A stretch of DNA of 64,000 bases, from NCBI GenBank assembly GCA_002350725.1, contig DEFJ01000034.1:35755-99754 (forward strand), given 5' to 3'. The translations under genes and the position numbers were made by a program. The notes under the pieces are model-generated. The model was not told where the DNA came from and did not search any database. It was given only the letters and a program-made list of their open reading frames with translations. Origin of the DNA: Cyanobacteria bacterium UBA2855. Lineage in GTDB: Bacteria > Cyanobacteriota > Vampirovibrionia > Gastranaerophilales > Gastranaerophilaceae. Below are positions 27,582 to 39,200 of the stretch, one piece after another; the stretch's first letter is position 1, and the number at the start of each line of letters is the position of its first letter.

Positions 27582-28361
27582 ATGTGGAAACGATTAATAT
27601 GTATTTTTATTTTTTTAAGCATATTTTTGTGCGGATGTTCCGCTATCAAACCTAAAAATGACTTTAAAGTAATAAAAAAACGCGGGCATATTATTGTAGG
27701 AGTCCGCAGCGACACAAGGCCTTTCGGATATAAAGACAGAAACGGAAATCTTAAAGGCTTTGATATTGATTTGGCAAGAGCAATTGCAAAACATATTTTT
27801 GCCGATGCTGATGCCATTGAATTTGTACCTGTTACAGCCTCCAACAGAATATCGATGCTAAATTCAGGAAAAGTTGATATATTAATTGCAACAATGTCTG
27901 TTACCGATGAAAGACAGATGGTAGTGGACTTTTCTGATCCGTATTACATGGCAGGACAGGCAATCCTTGTAAAAAGAGGACGAAGTGTTGCTTCAATAAA
28001 ACAACTCAACGGGAGAAAAATCATAATAGTTTATGGTTCTACCGGAGAAATGAGCGTAAGAATGAATGCCCCTGAAGCTATAATTCGCGGATATAAAGAT
28101 TACAATTTAGCGTATAAAGCTCTCAAAAAAGGAGAAGCAGACGCTATGATTGCCGATGATACAATATTATACAATCTTGCATTGGATGACCGCTCTGTTA
28201 AAATTCTAAAAAAGAGATTTTCTAAAGAACCTTACGCAATTGCATTTAGAAAAGGTTCAGAATCAACACAATTGAAAGAATCTGTTAATTTTGTATTAGA
28301 TTTTTTAGATCATAGCGGAAAATTACGAGATATGCAACGCAAATGGGGGATTTGGAAATAA
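27582..28361 (+). CDS. Periplasmic amino-acid-type solute-binding lipoprotein
   Basis: The product is an extracellular solute-binding protein of family 3, which delivers amino acids or similar solutes to an ABC importer. It starts with a lipoprotein signal ending in LCGC (Cys19 as the lipidated residue). The two-lobed domain begins GHIIVGVRSDTRPFGYKD, then GFDIDLARAIA, DILIATMSVTDER and VDFSDPYY, all standard for the family. I take the ATG at 27582: GGGGA at 27570-27574 lies 7 bases upstream. The longer frame from 27552 has no ribosome site. No permease or ATPase gene is nearby. It is 1 bp from aroC and shares its operon. The ligand cannot be told. Confidence 0.88.
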   Translation: MWKRLICIFIFLSIFLCGCSAIKPKNDFKVIKKRGHIIVGVRSDTRPFGYKDRNGNLKGFDIDLARAIAKHIFADADAIEFVPVTASNRISMLNSGKVDILIATMSVTDERQMVVDFSDPYYMAGQAILVKRGRSVASIKQLNGRKIIIVYGSTGEMSVRMNAPEAIIRGYKDYNLAYKALKKGEADAMIADDTILYNLALDDRSVKILKKRFSKEPYAIAFRKGSESTQLKESVNFVLDFLDHSGKLRDMQRKWGIWK

Positions 28362-28362
28362 T

Positions 28363-29403
28363 ATGTTTGAAAAATTCAGATTTTTAACATCAGGAGAAAG
28401 TCATGGGGAATGCCTTACTGCAATAATAGAAGGGTTACCCGCAGGATTAAATATTGATATAAATTTTATAAATTCCGAACTCAAACGCCGCCAAAACGGC
28501 TACGGCAGAGGCGAAAGAATGAAAATTGAATCTGATACCGTAAAAATCACTTCAGGAGTCAGATTTGGCAAGACTTTAGGTTCCCCCCTTACACTGACAA
28601 TAGAAAATAAGGATTGGACGAGCTGGCAGAAAATTATGAATTTGGCAGCAGATGAATACAACGAAGAAAAAGCTTTTTACGCATATCGTCCTGGGCATGC
28701 CGATTATGCAGGAAGTATTAAATATAATCATAAAGATTTGAGAAATGTACTTGAACGGTCAAGCGCCAGAAAAACAGCGGCAGAAGTAGCCGTTGGCGCT
28801 GTTGCAAAGCTTCTGCTTAAACACTATGGAATTACTTGTTCCTCAAATGTATTACAAATAGGAAACGGCAAAACCGAAGAGGAATTTCACCTTGAAATTG
28901 ATAAAGCTAGAGATGCAGGAGATACATTAGGCGGAAAAATTGAAGTTATATTTAATAATCTGCCTGTTGGACTGGGATCGTATGTTCACTGGGATAGAGC
29001 GTTAGACGGGAGAATTGCACAAGCAGTAATGAGTATCCCTGCTATAAAGTCTGTTTCAATAGGCGATGGCGATTTAGGTGCAGAAATTTCGGGAAGAAAT
29101 TTTCACGATGAAATATTTATTGAAAACGGAGAAATAAAAAGAAAAACCAACCATGCCGGCGGACTTGAAGGTGGAATGACAAACGGAGAACCGCTTGTAG
29201 TTAAGGCTGTAATGAAACCGATACCGACATTAAAATCCCCTTTAAATACCGTAGATTCTCAAACAATGACAGAAACAACATCACATTTTGAGCGTTCGGA
29301 TACATGTGCCGTTGAAGCCTGTGCTGTAGTAGCAGAAAGTAGAATTGCATGCGTTTTGGCCAACGAAATCATGCTAAAATTCCCGAGTGATTATATTGAA
29401 TAG
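28363..29403 (+). CDS. aroC: Chorismate synthase
   Basis: AroC makes chorismate from EPSP using reduced FMN, the last step of the shikimate pathway. The 346-aa protein has the three family signatures: GESHGECLTAIIEGLPAG at the start, RPGHADYAG with the ERSSARKTAAEVA block in the middle, and HAGGLEGGMTNGEP near residue 265. RRQNGYGRGERM is also present. The start codon is one base after the stop of the solute-binding lipoprotein gene, so the two are cotranscribed. No other aro genes are present. Confidence 0.97.
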   Translation: MFEKFRFLTSGESHGECLTAIIEGLPAGLNIDINFINSELKRRQNGYGRGERMKIESDTVKITSGVRFGKTLGSPLTLTIENKDWTSWQKIMNLAADEYNEEKAFYAYRPGHADYAGSIKYNHKDLRNVLERSSARKTAAEVAVGAVAKLLLKHYGITCSSNVLQIGNGKTEEEFHLEIDKARDAGDTLGGKIEVIFNNLPVGLGSYVHWDRALDGRIAQAVMSIPAIKSVSIGDGDLGAEISGRNFHDEIFIENGEIKRKTNHAGGLEGGMTNGEPLVVKAVMKPIPTLKSPLNTVDSQTMTETTSHFERSDTCAVEACAVVAESRIACVLANEIMLKFPSDYIE

Positions 29404-29499
29404 TAACTTTTTGTATTTTTAAGAAATGTAAAGACCTATTTTTAAAATAGCAATTTTTGCCTTGCTTGATTTTATAATTACTAACAAAAGGATTTATAA

Positions 29500-30276
29500 A
29501 TGTTTGTAAGTAGTGTAAATAGTGCACAAATATATAACAATAAAAGCAATAATTATATAAGTTTCGGACGTAGGATTTTGCCTATTGAAAAATTACAATC
29601 GACGGTGTTTAATCCCAAAGAAGGCTTATCCAATACAGAAAAAGGATTTCAATGCTGTTTAGATTATTTTGCAAAAAAATACGAAAAAAATAAATTTATT
29701 AATTTTGCAGAACTGCTAAAAACAAATATACCGAACTTGCAGCTTATAAGTAATAAAGGAGTGAGAGGAGAAACATTATCCGCAAAAAGCCCTAAATTAC
29801 TGAAGTTCATTAAAGATTGCGGAATTGATACAATAATAGATTTAAGAACAACAGACTATACAAAAGCCTTTAAAGAAAAATGTGTAAAATCAAATATTGA
29901 GCACATACACATTCCTATAGATAAAAAACTTGTACCTGATAGGGAAATCCTTGATAAGCTACCTGAGTTGTTTGAAATTATGGAACGAGGGAAATATTAT
30001 ATAGCATGTGCACAAGGTAAACATCGTACAGATATAGCACTTGCCATAAACTATGTTTTTAATCCAAAACAAAAAGTACCACCGTTTATGTCAGGACATA
30101 CAAAAAATCACGTAACCGATATGGCTGACATTAACAGAAGATTAAATAGTTTGTATAAGGCTATGACAAAAGAAGACCGAATTAAATTCGGTTGGCCGGA
30201 TAATTATGATATAGAATTTCAACGAAAAAAACGTATCATAAAAACATACAGTGAAGCATATCGCCTAGCCGATTAA
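29500..30276 (+). CDS. Stand-alone CX5R (tyrosine / dual-specificity type) phosphatase
   Basis: The 258-aa protein has a P-loop CAQGKHRTD with Cys170 and Arg176, the CX5R signature of cysteine phosphatases. A TIIDLRTTD stretch about 55 residues earlier matches the IDLR region of bacterial type-III tyrosine phosphatases. The His that usually precedes the Cys is replaced by Ala. The N-terminus is Asn-rich with NYISFGRR at about 18-25, the short motif seen in other proteins here. The region from about residue 85 to 245 is clearly related to the last ~180 residues of the 4040-aa protein encoded convergently, whose stop overlaps by 4 bp. AAAAGG precedes the ATG. Substrate is unknown; phosphatase activity is inferred. 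Confidence 0.72.
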   Translation: MFVSSVNSAQIYNNKSNNYISFGRRILPIEKLQSTVFNPKEGLSNTEKGFQCCLDYFAKKYEKNKFINFAELLKTNIPNLQLISNKGVRGETLSAKSPKLLKFIKDCGIDTIIDLRTTDYTKAFKEKCVKSNIEHIHIPIDKKLVPDREILDKLPELFEIMERGKYYIACAQGKHRTDIALAINYVFNPKQKVPPFMSGHTKNHVTDMADINRRLNSLYKAMTKEDRIKFGWPDNYDIEFQRKKRIIKTYSEAYRLAD

Positions 30277-33200
30277 TCAACTATATCCTTAATTCTCTTG
30301 TCCAATTCTTCGGCTGTTTTAGGCAATTTTTGCATTACAACATCAGTCAAACCATACTCTGCACGCTCTTGTGGGGTCAGGTTCATAATCTTTACATAAA
30401 TTCTGTGTAAAGTACCCGCTAAATCTCTACGAAGCATAGAAGCTAAAACTGGAATTTCGGTACACTCAGTGTTAAATGCATAATTTAAAGCAATAGCCAA
30501 ATCTGTTCTGTGAATACCGTTTGCGCAACCGATATACAAATTACCGGCTTCCATTCTGTCAAAAAATCCGCCTAAATTTTTGATTACAGAAGTATCGCAA
30601 GAAGGATCAAATGATATAGGGAAATAGAAGTAGTCTATATTACTATTATTAAAATCCCCGCTTGCTTCCGTTCTTAAATCTATAATACAAGATAGCCCCA
30701 TCGCCTCAGCCTCATCCAAAATTTCTTTTGGCAGAGTAACTATATTTCTTCCGCGTAAACTTGTTTCGCCTAATGCCATCAAATTAGGGAAAAGATGTTC
30801 GTAATCACTATTTACATGCTCCATTTGCTCATAAATATAATTATTGTCACCCGATTGTTTTAAACCAAGATTTTGGAATCTGACATCATCAAATATTGTA
30901 GGATACATATCGCCACGCATAAAGTTATAAACTTCTTCTCCTGATGCACCATCAATACCCATAACATTATCATCATCTGAAATAAAATCAGATTCTCTTA
31001 CTCGAATTTCAGTGAGTAATCTTAATTTGTACTCAAACGAGATTTTTGTACGTTGCACAATTTCTCTTAAACGATGACAATCCTGTCTTGAAGTTGATTC
31101 CTTAATATAATTCCGCAACTGAAACATGCAAACTTCATCCTCAAGTTTTGAGAAATCAATTGAACCATCAGGATTTTTACAATTATTCAGCATCTGTTTT
31201 CTGATATCAATATCAGGAACTTTTTGATTAAAAATTATCAATTTCTTTTTAGTCGCAAGAGCATTATAGATATACTGTTTATTTTCCTGACTCATATTCA
31301 TGTTGCTGACTCTTTGACGATAAGTATCTATTTCTCTGGTTGTAGTAAACTTTGAAATTACAACTTTTTCTTTTTCAAAGTTTATTGCACGTTTGAGGTG
31401 TTCAACATTTCTGCTGTTACCAAGAGAATTCATAATTCTTTGAAATTCTTCTTCTCCGGAAACAAGAGAGCGTAATTCAGCCTCAAGTTGTTCTAATTCC
31501 GGATTATGTCTGCGTTGTTCGGCCTCTCTAATTGCAGCCTTTAACTCGCCCTGATTTATATTGCCGTTAGATTTTCTGCAGGATTCAAAAATTCTTGTAA
31601 ACTCTTCTTCATCAGGAATTGCCTGTCTTAACTGTAACTCAAGATATTTAAGATTTAAAATACCGAACAAATCTTTTGGCAAGTTTTCTTTTTTTATTCT
31701 TACCTTATATGCTTCAATTTCTTCAAAAGATTTAAGATTATCAATTTCGGATTTGTACTTGTCATATAAAGAAACTCCGGCACTATCACTTGAATCGTTA
31801 TTAATTTCTAACATTTTTGCAGCATTTAGTTCTTTTAAAGCATTTTCTATACCTTCTTTAACTTTTGACGGAACATTCTTTTTAATGAACTCTAAATCTT
31901 TTATAAGCTCATCACATTTTGCAATAAGAGCTTTAGAAATATTATTTTCGGCTAATTTATCAGAAATATTTTTTGCACGATTTACACAGCTGCGCCACAT
32001 ATCACGATATTGGTACGGGATATCTTTTTTATTAATTGAATTAAGAGCCGTTAGATTTTGCGCCAAACTCTTTGCATCAATCGGGTTTTGTGTTGTAGTG
32101 TGCGAGTCTTTTGGATGCATATTATGAATTGGATTTATCAATGCATCCTTTTGAGATTTTTTCTCTACATGTTTATGCTCTTTATATTTATTTGCAATAT
32201 ATGCTATTGTTTCTGCAAAATGTTGCTGTAAAAAAGCTGTTCTATCTTGCATTACATCAGCTTCAGGTTTATATTTTGTAATCAACTTTGTCTCAGCATC
32301 TGTTTCTTCCATACCACGTTGTTGTTTTACCTGTATTGTTTCATTATTTTTATTTTGCATTGATACTTGATTATCTGCCAAGAAATAGTCTACTGTTACT
32401 AATAGTTCTTGCGGATACGCAGAAGTAAATACTTCCTTTTCTTTATCATAAATTTTTTGAAGTTCTTCCATCTCGGTAAGACTTAGTTCAAAAGAATGTT
32501 CATGTCCTGCTTCATGTAAGATTGTACCCAGATTCCCATACAGTTCTTTTGATACTGAAATTCCTCCACCTAGAGACTGTGCATTGCCACTATATTGAGA
32601 TCCACCGATTATTATTTTTGTTCTGTTTATTAGGTTAAAATATTCTTCACCTGACATGTTTTTAAGCGTAGGAATTAAGGCTCTATCTATAGTATTATCT
32701 TCTATGCCCATTTCGGACATTATTTTTTCCACATCAATTTTCCCTAAATCCTTTTGAAATAACATTGCACCTTTAGATGCATTAGAAAAGTTTTCTTCTA
32801 GTTCTTTTTCTTGCTCTTCAACTTTAGCATTGAATTGCTCATATTCTTCTTCTGTAAAATCTTTTATTTTGAATTCAATTTTTTCATTTGTTTTGTTATT
32901 ATTTTCATCTAATTTAGTAATAACTACTTTATCCTCAAAATATTCGATATCATAACCTTGACCGTCATCTACAGATTGATAATGATTTTCTGAAAGTTTA
33001 GTAAATTTATCAGTAGTTTGGTATAATACTTTATTATCTTTATTTGTAATCTTATAATAAGAATATCTGTTCCCTTCAGCATCCTCTGCATACACAGTTT
33101 GAGTTTTAGTACCGCTTAAAGACTCAACATTTTTCTCAATATGCACACCACCGTTAGCATCATACTCTGCTAATCCAACTAAATATTTTCTTGAATTACC

Positions 33201-36200
33201 TTTAGAATCCTTACCATATGAATATATTTCATAATTACCCGGAACACGAGCTTCTATAAATTTTTCACGGGAAAGCTCAGTTCCGTCTTCAGCATTTCGA
33301 TACACTTCTATGTATGTGGGAACATCTTTTTCACGCTCTCCAAACATTTTTTTATCATATGATATACTTACTTCTGATGTTGTACCATCAGCAATATTAA
33401 CCGTTTTACTTTGACCTAAATTTACACTCACAACTCTACCGCTTACTTTATCAAGTTTGTAAATATTACCTTCTTCATCTATAACACTTGCATACAAATC
33501 ATCTCCACGCAGCCACCTATCGTCATTTTTTGTTTGTACCAAAGAATCATTTGAAGTACAATACATTAGAGTTTTTGAAGTTATACCTTTTTCAGACTTT
33601 ATTCTTCTTATATCTTCCAACATTGTATTAATAAATTCAGGGCTAAGAGCATCCGCTGCTATTTCCGTATTAGCAAGACTAAATCCGTTATCTAAAAGTT
33701 TCCCGACAACTTCATCTCCATATTTTTCACAGAACTTTATATATTTTTCTAAATCAGCTAATTCCAAATTATGCTCAATTAATCCGTCATATATTCTGTC
33801 AATCGGATATTTTTCAACATAATCTTTTATTGTCGCCAAATCATAAAGATACTTAGGTTGAATAGCTTTACCATTTGTATTCATTCTTAAAAACAAGTGT
33901 TTTAAAAGATGAGAATATTCCTGACCTTTGGCAGAAATTTCTTTGATTAATGCCAAATTATCCGCATCAAACGGGAAGTATGTACCACCCGCCATATCAG
34001 TACAATGCATATTAATCAATTGTTGATACAATTTATTATCAATAGCTTTTATGTCAAGCAATAAAGCAATTTGTTTAGCATTATATTTAGGATAAATTGC
34101 TCTGTCATATCTATCCTCAACTTTTTCTGCTGCAAGATTTTCTACATCATTTTTATCGTAAGCTTTCAGCATAGCTTGATCTTCTTTAGAAAATTTACTT
34201 ACGTCTTCTGACGGCAGCAATTTATAATCAGAAAGAACTTGAGCTTTAAATAGTTTTAATTTATCTGAACCTGAAATTTTTTCACCTGTTGTTCTATCAA
34301 ATTTTATACCGTCATAAGTATTAATCAAATTATACAATTCTTTAGTATCATTTAAAGATTTATACAAATCGTTGAGCACTGACTGAAATTCTTCATCAAA
34401 CTTATAAGCGTCAAGAATTTTATTAAATTTATCTTTGAGTAATTTATCTTCCAACTGTAATTTATACTCATCTAATCCGATTGATACAGAAGAAGTTTGA
34501 GTATCTTTATCCGAGGACATCATTTCTATTATTGTCCTAAAGTTTTCACCGCCTAAAATTTTATTATTCAAACTTTCTTTAAGTAATCTTACGAAATCGG
34601 ATTCAGCACCAAATCTTGTTTCCATGGCTTTTATATAAATATCTTTTACGTCTACATATTTTTCACTGCCGGTTGTCCAACTTTCAAGTGTTGGTCTTTC
34701 AGTTTTATTAAGTTCTTCCAGAACAACTGCTCTGTCAATTTCTGAGATACGGGCAAGATTGACTATATCATCTGCGCCATAAGCAAATGTTTCAACTTCT
34801 TTAGTTTTAGCTTGCATTCTGCCCTGCTCGTTAAATTCATAACCTGAGACAGCGTTATATACGGCTTTTCTCTCAAGCGCTTTTAGAATAATATCTCTGT
34901 TATCTTTTGTCGCAACACTCGCTATTTTTACAATATCAGCGGCAAAAAATCTTGATTCCTGCGGATACATAAGACCTCTGGTATATGTATATCCGTCAAG
35001 AGCCTTTTTAACTATATCAATATTATCTGCATTGGTAACTTTTAGAATATCAATAATTTGATGTGCCGGCATTTTGTGAGTTTCCCCGCCAAGGGTAAAT
35101 GTTCTGTGTAAGAGTTCTTGTGCCAGTTCCGGATTATTTTTCTGAGCTCTTGCCAATTCAATTACATAATGGCAATTATCAAGACCCTCAATATTCAATA
35201 ACTCTTTTTCTTCAAGGAGTTTATCTATAAAATTTTTATTTTCTATGTATACTTTTTGAAACTCCTCAACCAAATTACCCGAATGCTCATTCTTAAATAA
35301 ATCCGCAATTTTCGGATTAGTTTCACTAAGCCTTACTAATAAACCGATTTGGTTTCCGTAAAACCTTGGATTGGAAATTTTTTGTAAACCATCAGGATTG
35401 CCATTCTCCTCATAATCTGTAATCATATCAGACGTAACTCGAGGAAGAGGTTCGCCATTTGAATCAAGGTATCTGTCATCTTTTATGTGCATTAACTCTC
35501 TTGTTAGTGTAGGATTTTGCTCGTGAGCTTCCACGATTTCTAAAATATCATTCGGTGTCATATCAGTAGTATAATATTGGTCAACATAAGGACTTGCCAA
35601 ATTTTTTAACAGTTCATTTGTTAATTTACTGTTCTTTTCCCACGCTCTTATGATTGTTTCAATATCATCAGCATTTAATTGAGGTACTTCAATTTCATTA
35701 CCTTTGCTATCCTCAGTTTTAACGGTTAATTTTGATAACGCAGCCGTCAACATTTTGTGCTGTTTTGATAGAGTAACCATTTTTACAATATCTTTGGCTG
35801 AACCATATACAGGAATTTCTGAACCCTCAACAGTAAATGTCATATTTATATATCGGTCAACGATATCACCATATTTTTGTTTCAACAATATGAGCGTATT
35901 TATTTCATCCGAATTAAATCTTTGCGTAGGAACTCTGCTCTCATCTTTAACAGACTTCATGCCGGCAAGTTTGCTTCGGTAATTTTCAACATCAAAATTT
36001 TGAATCCTATAGTCAGCAGACAGCGAAGAATGTTCTTCTAACGGCATTTCAGCCTTGTCAACTAATGCATCAAGTTCTCTGTATACATCATTATAAGATA
36101 AATTTGCTTGAGTTTGAGTATTCTCTTGCACTTTTGTATCTGTATTTTCCTTTGGGCGGGTTGTCGGCTCCATCGGTTCTTTGCCCTTCAATTCCAACAG

Positions 36201-39200
36201 CTCTACCGATGATGTAAACTCACTTCTTTCCGTCGGACCGTCAAACAAGTCCATATATATCATATCTCCGTCCATATCACCGACAAAAGTTACCGTTTCA
36301 AGGTGGGACTGCAAATCTCCAATAGGAACATCATTATAACTCTTACCCATATAAATAGGGGTATCTTCTTTGCCGGTAACATCTCTTACTACATTATTTG
36401 CGTATTCGGTGATTGCATTTCTAAGTTGAATACCAACTTCATCAGACGGTTTCATTGAATTTGCTATTTCTACATTATCTATAATAAACGCCGGTTTGCC
36501 GTCTGCACCTTTTACAAAATAGCATAAAGCGTTACCGATAATTTTACCCGTATTGTTGTCACGAATTTCTATCATATTATAAGCCGTATCCATCAGGTAA
36601 TGAGGCATTGCAAAACCGTTTCCGCCACCCATTCCTATACAACAGGTTGAATAATTACCTTGGAATAAATCCTCTTGAGGATTTCTGTTCCACATTTTTA
36701 TTGTCAAATCCAGGGTTTTTGCAGCTTTCACGTCCTCGGCTTTTGCAATATCTTCCGCTCTTTGTTTTAAATGGCTCAATGCAAGGACGGTTCTGCCGGC
36801 TCTGTCAGCCACTTCAGGTTTATCGGATTTAGCATTATTTGTTGCCCTGTTCCAAATTTGAGCAAGCTGACCTTTTTCTGAGGTATCGGATAAAATATTT
36901 ATTAATTCCTCAAGTTTTGCTTTATTAGTCGTATATTCGGCAGGTAAAACAAATTCATCCCCTTTGAAAAACTGAGGGAATTGCTTTTTGAAAAATCCTC
37001 TGAGCATTTTGGTCGGTTTGTCTTCTATATCATTACCTGATGCGTCTTTTTTAAACTCAAGCATTTTGTTTATATCTTCTGCCAACTGAGTTGCAATTTG
37101 AGATATCTGCTCGGTATTTCTGTCGTGAGATTTGAATTGAACTTCATGCTCTTTTGACGGATTTACCCACTTGTCATAGCGCATATTCATCTCAGAGAAC
37201 TGTGATTGCGTAATTTTATTAGTTTTTCCGTAAATATTATTTTCATCGTGAATATATTCTTTAAAATCATGTAAATTTGCAGCTCTGATAATATCCGTAA
37301 ACGCTCTGTCACCGGCTTGCGTCGGAATATGCATTGCATCACCTTCTTGGTCAAACTCACCGTTTATTTCTTTTGCAAGAAGATGCGTATATTTTGTATC
37401 CCAGGAAGTTAATTTATCAATAGGAATTGATGAAATTTCTTCTTCACTCATACCGGAATTTCTCATGATTTGGTGGAACAAATCAATATTAAGCTGTGCG
37501 ACATCAAGCCTGTTATTTTCATCAGGTTTCAATTTATCAAGACTCAAACCGTTGAGTTTATAACCTTGTATTAAATCTATAAATTCAACTTTTTGAGTAG
37601 GCATAAACGGTTTACCGCTTATATTAGTTGAATTAATCATTGATTGCAAAAGTTCATAGTCTTTAATATTAAAATCATCCGTAATTTCAAGATATTCTCT
37701 CACATCTGCAAATCTTCTGCGCATCAAATTATCAATTGCTTCTCTATCCGCATACATAGAAAATTTTGCCAATCTGACACCATTCAATTGGAAGAAATTT
37801 TCTATCGCCCTATTTAATTCTTCAGGGGTTTCGTATTCGCCGTTTATGTATTTATCAGGGGCAGACAAAACTGTTTGTTTAATTTTGTCAACCTGTGCAA
37901 AACCTTTATCCCAAGAGAAATCTTCGTATTGTGCACGCTCCTCAGGCGTTAGTCCTGAGAACAACTTACCTGATTGAATCATAGCCTGAGTAGACTCAAC
38001 ACCATGCGCAACCAGATTATCTATATTCTTTTTATTACCGTCGATATTGTTGAGTTGACCTTCAATAATACCCATGGCTTTTTCATGATATTCTATACCT
38101 TCAAATATATCTTCAATCTTGCCTGCACCCGTATTTAGAATGCCGTTTTTAAATATCCCTAAAGTATTATTTAGATATGCCCATTGATCATCAGAAAGTT
38201 TTGCAAGGGATAAAATCATTTCATCCGGCAAAGAATTTTTGCCGTCAGAAGAAAGATTTAATATATTTCTGTCAATTATAGTCTGAATTTCCTCATCGGA
38301 ACAATTTTCAATAATAAATTTTAGAGTTTTTCCGTTTGTATAACGTTCAATATTATTTTCCGGATTATTACGAGAACCTAAATATTTATCAACTAATCCG
38401 AATTTGTTTATCTTTATCCAATTTTCATCATTAACTTTCATTAATTCAGTTATATCTGTTGGGGTAATATCACCATTTTCATGAGCTTTCAATAAATCTT
38501 CGAATTTTCTTTTTTCAAAAACTTCAAAATCAGCTGAAGTCATATCTTTAACGTACTTCATCCACGAATCCATATAGTATCCGTCGTGTGCAACAAAAAA
38601 GATATCTGCATGCTTATCCACAAACGCTTTTTGCTCATCCGATAGACTTCCGTATAATTCTATAGTTTTTGCTCTTCCTGTACTGTTTGAAATAACTTTT
38701 GATTTTATCGGATTGCTGTCTGCAATATTGTTATGACCATATAAAGGCAAGTATTTTCTGCCTGTAACTCTGTTTATTTCTTCTACTTGAGCTCTTGTTT
38801 CATCGGACAAACCTGACAGCATCTTGCCATACATTGCATCAAACAATTCAGGAGTAGTATTACTACTGATAACACGTCCGATTAACTCCGCTTGAATCAT
38901 CATATCGAACTGTTCTAATTGCTTTTGACGTTCTACAGGATCTTGTATAGCTTGTATTTCCGAATATTGCGCATCAAAATTCTTTTTTGCATACCATTGT
39001 AAAGGCTGCATAGCTTCTCTTATTTGCGGATTCATATTTTCATATCCGCCCTGCTGGTATGAAGCAAAATCAGCGATATGCAATACGTCAAAATAGTTTC
39101 CGTCTTTTATCGCATTATTAATTTGGTTCACCAAAGCTTCATCTTCGATACCTAACAATCTATCCGAGTATTCAAGCCACTTTTGTCCCGTTATGGTATT

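Noticed and set aside
31561..32127. 188-codon plus-strand frame inside the giant gene
   Set aside because: Antisense shadow; no ribosome site or recognisable domain.
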